Origin: Nocardioides mangrovicus
Lineage (GTDB): Bacteria; Actinomycetota; Actinomycetes; Propionibacteriales; Nocardioidaceae
Direction of reading: 5' to 3'
Assembly: GCF_003674065.1 (NCBI RefSeq)
Contig: NZ_RDBE01000010.1
Span: 479,821 to 525,303 of the forward strand
DNA: 45,483 nt
Each line of letters starts with the position of its first letter. Position 1 is the first letter of the stretch. The position numbers and the translations under genes are program-made. Of the stretch, positions 40,861-45,483 are shown piece after piece. The notes under the pieces are model-generated. The model had not been told where the DNA came from, ran no database searches, and saw only the letters and a list, made by a program, of their open reading frames with translations.

Positions 40861-42164
40861 CGCGCCACCCCGAACACGACGAGGTGCAGGAAACCGCCGG
40901 CCAGGCCCATCACGGCGCCGTGGGCGTAGAGCATCCACTCGTCCTCGCGGATGGCGGCGCGCATCATCTCCACGAAGTCGGCCGGCGGTAGCTCCTTGGT
41001 GCGCGTGGCGATCAGCGCCCGGATCTGCTCACCCTGCTGGCGGCTGAAGGCCGGGTCCTGGAAGGGCAGGATCGTCTTGCCCACCGCCTCCTTCGCCACC
41101 GCGTCGCGGATGGCGTCGTAGGACCGCGGCCCCACAGCCACCCGCACCGCGCCGCGCAGGACTCCGGCCGCCTGGTCGATCGCCGGACGCAGCGCGTCGG
41201 CCAGCAGCTGGCGGGTGCGGTCGCCGTCGGGGCCGTTGAGCAGGTAGTCGCCGACGTTCTCCAGCGTGATGACGTCCTCGGCGATGATCTGGGCGTACAC
41301 CTCGGCCGCCTCCGACTGGCGCCGCGGGAAGAGGCCCTGGACGGGCGCGCCCCAGATCCGGCGGCGCTCCGGCGGCTCGAAGATCAGCCACATGCCCAGC
41401 GCGTTGGTGGTCCAGCCGACCGCGACGCCCAGCAGCGGCAGCAGCCACCACTGGCCGAAGAGGTGGTCGACGTAGGCGACCGGGATACCCAGCAGGAACC
41501 CGAACACGAAGCCGAAGTTGACCATCAAGTTGAGCTCGCGCTGGCCGAAGTCGCGGAAGATCGAGACCACCAGGCGCGGGTTGGCCTCGAAGTGGTCGAT
41601 GACCATCAGCTTGGGGTCGAGCAGCTGGTCGATGTGCACGCCGATCTCGTCGGTGACCCGGTGGATGATGCCGGGCAGCTGAGCCTGCACGCGGGCGTAG
41701 ACGGCCTCCTTGACCGGGCTGGGCAGGTCGCGCCACAGGCCGGGGCGCTCGCGGTGCATGACGTCGTCGACCAGGCCGGGCACCTCGGGCCGGAAGACCT
41801 CGACGATGTGCTCGGCGATCTTGTCGGGCTCGAGCTGCTGGTAGAACTCCGAGGCGGTCCCCAGCTTGGAGATCGCCTTGTCCACGGCGATGCTGCCCAT
41901 CTTCGCCGCCCGCGCCGGGATGATCCCCTGCCAGCCGACGCCACCCTGCGCGAGCCCGGGCACCTCCTGCACCTTGCGCGGCAGGACGCCGGCGAGCTCC
42001 CGCATGCCGGGGATGCGCACGCCGTGGAAGCGGATCGGGTTGAACAGCATGATCAGCCCGGTCCAGTTGATCAGCCAGCCGATGACACCGGTGAAGACCG
42101 GGATGGTCCAGAAGTGCAGCCAGTCGACGTCGCGCAGCAACCAGTCGACGGCCAGCACGCTCAC
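40857..42164 (-). CDS. DUF445 family membrane protein
   Basis: A 435-residue protein with membrane segments near both ends and in the middle: I-P-V-F-T-G-V-I-G-W-L-I-N-W-T near residue 21, F-G-F-V-F-G-F-L-L-G-I-P-V near 220, V-A-V-G-W-T-T-N-A-L-G near 250, and the last helix near 420. The repeated G-W-x-x-N-x-x-G/A-L-x-M-x-x-x-x-P pattern is the DUF445 mark. The function is unknown. The GTG start follows TAACAT by six nt, and no Shine-Dalgarno is present. It heads the run with the Abi-alpha and anchored proteins. Confidence 0.82.
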   Translation of the reverse strand: MSVLAVDWLLRDVDWLHFWTIPVFTGVIGWLINWTGLIMLFNPIRFHGVRIPGMRELAGVLPRKVQEVPGLAQGGVGWQGIIPARAAKMGSIAVDKAISKLGTASEFYQQLEPDKIAEHIVEVFRPEVPGLVDDVMHRERPGLWRDLPSPVKEAVYARVQAQLPGIIHRVTDEIGVHIDQLLDPKLMVIDHFEANPRLVVSIFRDFGQRELNLMVNFGFVFGFLLGIPVAYVDHLFGQWWLLPLLGVAVGWTTNALGMWLIFEPPERRRIWGAPVQGLFPRRQSEAAEVYAQIIAEDVITLENVGDYLLNGPDGDRTRQLLADALRPAIDQAAGVLRGAVRVAVGPRSYDAIRDAVAKEAVGKTILPFQDPAFSRQQGEQIRALIATRTKELPPADFVEMMRAAIREDEWMLYAHGAVMGLAGGFLHLVVFGVAR

Positions 42165-42216
42165 GCGGTGATGTTACCGACGAGTGAACCTCGGGTCTCT
42201 CCGTCAAGATGACGTC

Positions 42217-43224
42217 ATGACCACCCACGAGCTCCACCCAAGGCCCGAGCAGCTCGTCTACTCCTTCGGCGGCCACGAGCCGGCGCTGACGGTCGCGCCG
42301 GGCGACGTGGTCCGGCTCTCGACCGAGGACTGCTTCGGCGGGGCGGTGCGCAGCGTCGACGACCTGCCCAGCGTGGTGTGCGAGTTCCCCTTCCTCAACC
42401 CGGTCACCGGGCCGATCGCCGTCGAGGGCGCGGAGCCCGGCGACCTGCTCGCGGTGCACTTCGCCGAGATCCGCCCCGCGCGCGACTGGGCGATCAGCTC
42501 GACGTTCCCGCACTTCGGCGCGCTCACCACCACCCACACGACGCCGATGCTGCACGAGGCGCTGGAGGAGCGGGTCTGGGTGTACGACGTCGACGTCGAG
42601 GCCGGCACCTGCACCTTCCGGGCCCGGACCGGCGACTTCGAGGCGGTGCTGCCGCTCGACCCGTTCCACGGCACGGTCGGCGTCGCGCCGGCCGCCGACG
42701 AGCGGCTGATGTCGATCACCCCCGCCGCCCACGGCGGCAACCTCGACACCCCCGAGATGCGAGCCGGCGTCACGCTCTACCTGCCGGTGAACGTGCCCGG
42801 CGCGATGCTCGCCGTCGGCGACGGCCACTGCCGTCAGGGCGAGGGCGAGGTGTGCGGCACCGCCGTCGAGGCCGCGATGGAGACCACGATCGTCGTCGAC
42901 GTCGTGAAGGGCGCCGCGCCCGCGTGGCCGCGCCTAGAGAGCGATGGGTTCGTGATGTCCACCGGTTCGGTCAAGCCGCTCGAGGACGCCTTCCGCATCA
43001 GCCAGCACGACCTGGTCGGGTGGACCGCCGACCTCACCGGGCTCGACACCCTCGACGCGCTGCAGCTGGTCAGCCAGGCGGGGCTGGCGCCCACCGGCAA
43101 CGTGGTCGACACCAACTACACGATGGTCGCCAAGCTGGCGAAGTCCGTGCTGGGTAATGCCGTCGCCTACGACGGTGTCCACGAACGGCTGAAGGCCGTG
43201 GCGCGGTCCGTCGTCGGCGGCTGA
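42217..43224 (+). CDS. Acetamidase/formamidase family protein
   Basis: A 335-residue protein of the FmdA/AmdA family, which hydrolyses formamide or acetamide to the acid and ammonia. Features include the N-terminal V-A-P-G-D-V-V-R-L-S-T-E-D near residue 28, N-P-V-T-G-P-I-A-V-E-G-A-E-P-G-D near 58, P-A-A-H-G-G-N-L-D-T near 166, Y-L-P-V-N-V-P-G-A near 187 and V-G-D-G-H near 200. Those stretches form the zinc-dependent active-site beta structure of the family. I choose ATG 42217 because the conserved part begins shortly after it; an upstream GTG at 42184 is possible. It is transcribed alone, so the substrate is open. Confidence 0.85.
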   Translation: MTTHELHPRPEQLVYSFGGHEPALTVAPGDVVRLSTEDCFGGAVRSVDDLPSVVCEFPFLNPVTGPIAVEGAEPGDLLAVHFAEIRPARDWAISSTFPHFGALTTTHTTPMLHEALEERVWVYDVDVEAGTCTFRARTGDFEAVLPLDPFHGTVGVAPAADERLMSITPAAHGGNLDTPEMRAGVTLYLPVNVPGAMLAVGDGHCRQGEGEVCGTAVEAAMETTIVVDVVKGAAPAWPRLESDGFVMSTGSVKPLEDAFRISQHDLVGWTADLTGLDTLDALQLVSQAGLAPTGNVVDTNYTMVAKLAKSVLGNAVAYDGVHERLKAVARSVVGG

Positions 43225-43251
43225 GGCCCTGCTCGCCCCGTGAGCCGCGCA

Positions 43252-43297
43252 GACGTCATACGAGCCGGTCGCTCGCGCGACCCGTTCGTATGACGTC
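43252..43297. terminator. Bidirectional hairpin between the acetamidase and DUF1810 genes
   Basis: GACGTCATACGA (43252-43263) and TCGTATGACGTC (43286-43297) pair perfectly, and pairing continues inward through GGTCGC/GCGACC with two mismatches. It lies between two convergent stop codons. Confidence 0.75.
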
Positions 43298-43314
43298 CGA
43301 CCCCTCGCGGCGTG

Positions 43315-43740
43315 TCAGCCCTGGTCGAGCAGGTCCAGCGTGGCCGGATCGTCCTCGCCGTCGTAGAAGGCGGCGAGCACCTGCTGGAAGGGCGCCGGGT
43401 CGTCGGCAGCGCGGGCGAAGAGCGTCATCGACGAGCGCAGCTTGAGGGCGTCGACGCCGCCGAGGATCTGCTGGGCGGTCAGGTCCGGGTGGGTCAGCAG
43501 CGCGTCACAGCAGGCGACCAGTCGCGGGCCGAGGACCGGGTGGGCCAGGTACGCCTCGGCCTGGGCCAGCGAGGCGATGGCGTACCGCTGCGCGGTGGCG
43601 CTGCGGCCCAGGCCGATGTACTGGGGGAACACGAACCACATCCAGTGGCTGGTCTTGCGGCCCCGGTGCAGCTCGCCGAGCGCCTGCTCGTAGACGCCGC
43701 CGGCCTGCGCGGTGACGAAGCGGTCCAGGTCGTCGCTCAC
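43315..43740 (-). CDS. DUF1810 family protein
   Basis: A 141-residue protein matching DUF1810: D-L-D-R-F-V-T-A-Q at the start, the conserved K-T-S-H-W-M-W-F-V-F-P-Q-Y near residue 29, L-G-R-S-A-T-A-Q-R-Y-A-I near 43 and K-L-R-S-S-M-T-L-F near 98. The family is widespread and uncharacterised. GTG 43740 follows TAGCGT by seven nt on the minus strand without a Shine-Dalgarno, fitting a leaderless transcript. Confidence 0.85.
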   Translation of the reverse strand: MSDDLDRFVTAQAGGVYEQALGELHRGRKTSHWMWFVFPQYIGLGRSATAQRYAIASLAQAEAYLAHPVLGPRLVACCDALLTHPDLTAQQILGGVDALKLRSSMTLFARAADDPAPFQQVLAAFYDGEDDPATLDLLDQG

Positions 43741-43824
43741 CGCACCGACGCTACGACTTCCGTCGGGGGCGCGCGATACCTACGACGGTGGTCGTCGAAG
43801 CGGCGGCGAACCTAACCTCGCAGC

Positions 43825-44502
43825 ATGCTGATCGCAGAGGACCTGCTGCTGCTCCTGCTCGACGACGAGACCGGCAAGGCCAGCAAGGGACAGGAGCTGC
43901 CGCCGGCGCTGGGCGGCGCGCTGCTGGTCGAGCTCGCGATGCTCGGCGCGGTGGAGCTGGAGCCGAAGCAGGGGCTGTTTGGCTCCGCGAAGGTGCACGC
44001 GGAGACCGGTCCGGCGCTCGAGGACCCGCTGCTCGCGCACGCCCTCGCGGTGGTGCAGGACAAGCCGCGCCGGGCGCAGAGCGTCGTGGAGAAGCTGGGC
44101 AAGGGCGCGAAGGAGACGCTGGCCGACCGGCTCGTCGAGCGCGGCGTGCTCGAGCGCCGCGAGGACCGGGTGCTCGGTCTGTTCCCGCGCACCACCTGGC
44201 CCACGAAGGACGCGGGCCACGAGCAACAGCTGCGGGCCACGCTCACCGCGGTGCTCACCACCGAGCAGCCGCCGGACGAGCGGACCGCCGCCCTGGTCTC
44301 GCTGCTCTCGGCCATCGACCACGCCCACAAGGTGGTCGACCACCCTGGCCTCTCGAACCGCGAGGTGAAGAAGCGCGCGAAGCAGATCGCCGAGGGCGAC
44401 TGGGCCTCGAAGGCGGTCAAGGACTCGGTCCAGGCCGCCCAGGCCGCCACCACCGCCGCCATCGTCGCGGTGACGGCGACGACGACCGCGGGAACGAACT
44501 GA
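43825..44502 (+). CDS. GPP34 (GOLPH3-like) family protein
   Basis: A 225-residue protein of the GPP34 family: L-I-A-E-D-L-L-L-L-L-L-D-D-E-T-G near the start, L-G-G-A-L-L-V-E-L near residue 29, L-V-E-R-G-V-L-E near 103 and R-T-T-A-L-V-S-L-L-S-A-I-type helix near 153. Eukaryotic GOLPH3 binds phosphatidylinositol 4-phosphate; actinobacterial homologues are abundant and their role is unclear. The C terminus is alanine/threonine-rich. ATG 43825 follows TAACCT by six nt, so it is probably leaderless, divergent from DUF1810. Confidence 0.85.
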   Translation: MLIAEDLLLLLLDDETGKASKGQELPPALGGALLVELAMLGAVELEPKQGLFGSAKVHAETGPALEDPLLAHALAVVQDKPRRAQSVVEKLGKGAKETLADRLVERGVLERREDRVLGLFPRTTWPTKDAGHEQQLRATLTAVLTTEQPPDERTAALVSLLSAIDHAHKVVDHPGLSNREVKKRAKQIAEGDWASKAVKDSVQAAQAATTAAIVAVTATTTAGTN

Positions 44503-44525
44503 CGACGCGTCGCCTCACCCGGCCC

Positions 44526-44627
44526 AATCGGACGAACAGGGCACGCGAGTGCAGGAAACCGCCCTTCGGCGTCCCGTTTCGTCCGGGTTCGCGGGACGGT
44601 TTCCCCGCCTAGGCGAGGAAACCGTCC
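44526..44627. repeat. Copy 2 of the short dispersed repeat plus terminator hairpin
   Basis: CGCGAGTGCAGGAAACCGCCC (44544-44564) matches 13110-13130 with one difference. It is followed by the hairpin 44594-44627, whose GGACGGTTTCC and GGAAACCGTCC arms end a long stem around CCGCCTAGGCG. The hairpin lies between the convergent GPP34 and hspR genes and probably terminates both. Confidence 0.65.
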
Positions 44628-44638
44628 ACCCCGCCGCC

Positions 44639-45049
44639 TCAGCGCTCGTCGAACGGACTGACGACGGTGGACCGCAGCACCGGCAGGTTGGGCCGCCGGT
44701 CGCGCAGCGCACCGACGGCGGTGTCGAGGGCGGCCTGGAGCACCTCGGCGCGGTCCTTGAGCTCGGCGTTGCGGGCGCGCAGGGCGGCCACCTGGTGCTC
44801 GAGCTCGAGGATGCGCCGGACGCCCTCGAGGCCGATGCCGGAGGAGGTCAGCTCGGCCACCTCGCGCAGCAGCTCGATGTCGTGCAGGGAGTAGCGGCGA
44901 CCGCCGCCACCGGTGCGGCCCGGGGAGACCAGGCCGATCCGGTCGTAGGTGCGCAGTGTCTGCGGGTGCAGTCCGGTGAGCTCCGCGGCCACGCTGATCA
45001 CGTACACCGGGACACGGGGTCCCGGTGCACGTGGCGTCTGGCGGGCCAT
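44639..45049 (-). CDS. hspR: Heat shock repressor HspR (MerR family)
   Basis: A 136-residue MerR-type regulator with V-Y-V-I-S-V-A-A-E-L-T-G-L-H-P-Q-T-L-R-T-Y-D-R-I-G-L near residues 15-40, then G-G-G-R-R-Y-S. A coiled-coil region follows (L-E-L-E-H-Q-V-A-A-L-R-A-R-N-A-E near 85). HspR binds HAIR elements and represses the dnaK operon and clpB, using DnaK as co-repressor. ATG 45049 starts one nt after the dnaJ stop, the classic dnaK-grpE-dnaJ-hspR end. A matching HAIR site lies upstream of clpB at 37038. Confidence 0.93.
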   Translation of the reverse strand: MARQTPRAPGPRVPVYVISVAAELTGLHPQTLRTYDRIGLVSPGRTGGGGRRYSLHDIELLREVAELTSSGIGLEGVRRILELEHQVAALRARNAELKDRAEVLQAALDTAVGALRDRRPNLPVLRSTVVSPFDER

Positions 45050-45050
45050 C

Positions 45051-45483
45051 TCAGCGACTCCCGCCCGTGAAGAGCGAGGCGCGCGGGTCGACGCCGTTGG
45101 ACGCGGCGCGGAAGGCGTCGACCGCCTGCCGCTGGGCATCGTTGAGCTCGGCCGGGACGCTCACCTCGATGGTGGCGAGCAGGTCGCCCTTGCCACCGGT
45201 CTTGCGGGGGGCACCGAAGCCGCGGATGCGGAAGGTGCGACCGCTCGGGGTACCGGCCGGGATACGCAGCGTCTTGGTGCTGCCGTTGAGCGTCGGCACC
45301 TTCACCTCGGCCCCGAGGGCGGCCTCGTCGAAGGTGACGGGCACGTCGATGGTGAGGTTGTCGCCCTTGCGGGCGAACACCGGGTCGGGGCGGACCTTGA
45401 CGACGACGTACAGGTCGCCGGCCGGGCCGCCCTGCTCGCCGGCCGCGCCCTTGCCCTTGAGGCGGATCCGCTGGCCGTCCTTG
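45051..45483 (-). CDS. dnaJ: DnaJ co-chaperone, C-terminal part (partial, 5' end outside window)
   Basis: About 143 residues of the substrate-binding C-terminal domains of DnaJ are visible, with G-Q-R-I-R-L-K-G-K-G, G-D-L-Y-V-V-V-K-V-R-P-D-P-V-F, and the closing G-K-G-D-L-L-A-T-I-E-V-S-V-P. The J domain and any zinc-finger segment lie beyond the window edge, so the DnaJ subtype cannot be checked. Linkage to hspR indicates the dnaK-operon copy. Confidence 0.9.
   Translation of the reverse strand, partial: KDGQRIRLKGKGAAGEQGGPAGDLYVVVKVRPDPVFARKGDNLTIDVPVTFDEAALGAEVKVPTLNGSTKTLRIPAGTPSGRTFRIRGFGAPRKTGGKGDLLATIEVSVPAELNDAQRQAVDAFRAASNGVDPRASLFTGGSR

Noticed and set aside
40051-42164. A confirmed abortive infection system
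   Set aside because: Only the domain name suggests it. There is no toxin-antitoxin pair, nuclease or other defence gene nearby, so I keep it as a low-interest idea.

Overview
The window is GC-rich DNA with GTG and ATG starts, frequent ATGA/GTGA stop-start overlaps, and a dnaJ-hspR pair plus a HAIR-type site upstream of clpB. This suggests a high-GC actinobacterium, most likely Nocardioides or a close relative (inference from style and gene content; no marker gene settles it). I see no CRISPR array, prophage, tRNA, rRNA or transposase gene. Several genes show a TANNNT box 6-8 nt before the start codon, the pattern expected of leaderless actinobacterial transcripts.

Layout. 1-3400 is housekeeping: the end of a DUF2867 protein, a TrmH-type RNA methylase, a DedA membrane protein, pyrE and a class I aminotransferase. 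3442-28065 is a large C1/methylamine region. It holds a methylenetetrahydrofolate reductase and a minus-strand operon (iclR, corrinoid protein, methyl-THF:corrinoid methyltransferase, ASKHA 2Fe-2S corrinoid activator, DUF1638) divergent from an MttB-superfamily methyltransferase. A secreted RCC1 propeller protein and a DUF1059 protein follow, then purU divergent from a second iclR, two small membrane or lipoprotein genes, betB-betA-proV-proW-proX, and a dimethylglycine/sarcosine dehydrogenase-like flavoprotein with etfB and etfA. 28165-34173 holds a membrane protein and a GntR/FadR regulator, amino acid permease, nitrilase and glutamine-synthetase-like group. 34396-45483 holds clpB, a MarR regulator, a ClC channel fused to a truncated globin, an uncharacterised protein, an Abi-alpha protein, a DUF445 protein, an acetamidase, DUF1810, GPP34, hspR and the 3' end of dnaJ.

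How the genes work together (inference). ProVWX imports choline or betaine; BetA and BetB oxidise choline to glycine betaine. The MttB-type enzyme, the corrinoid protein and the methyl-THF methyltransferase would move one methyl of betaine to tetrahydrofolate, giving dimethylglycine and methyl-THF, with the ASKHA protein re-reducing inactive Co(II) corrinoid. The flavoprotein with its GcvT-type domain and the ETF pair would take dimethylglycine and/or sarcosine towards glycine. Methylenetetrahydrofolate reductase (run oxidatively) and PurU would clear methyl-THF to formate. A corrinoid demethylase thus appears in place of the Rieske-type GbcAB or a homocysteine methyltransferase. A 17-bp motif, GTTGC-N7-GCANY, recurs before the reductase gene, purU/iclR, betB and the dehydrogenase gene, suggesting one regulon controlled by the second IclR protein.

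Intergenic DNA carries at least two families of repeated elements: a 73-bp inverted pair at 28078 and 34295, and a 21-bp motif at 13110 and 44544. It also has several strong hairpins, one of which contains the start codon of the DUF1638 gene.
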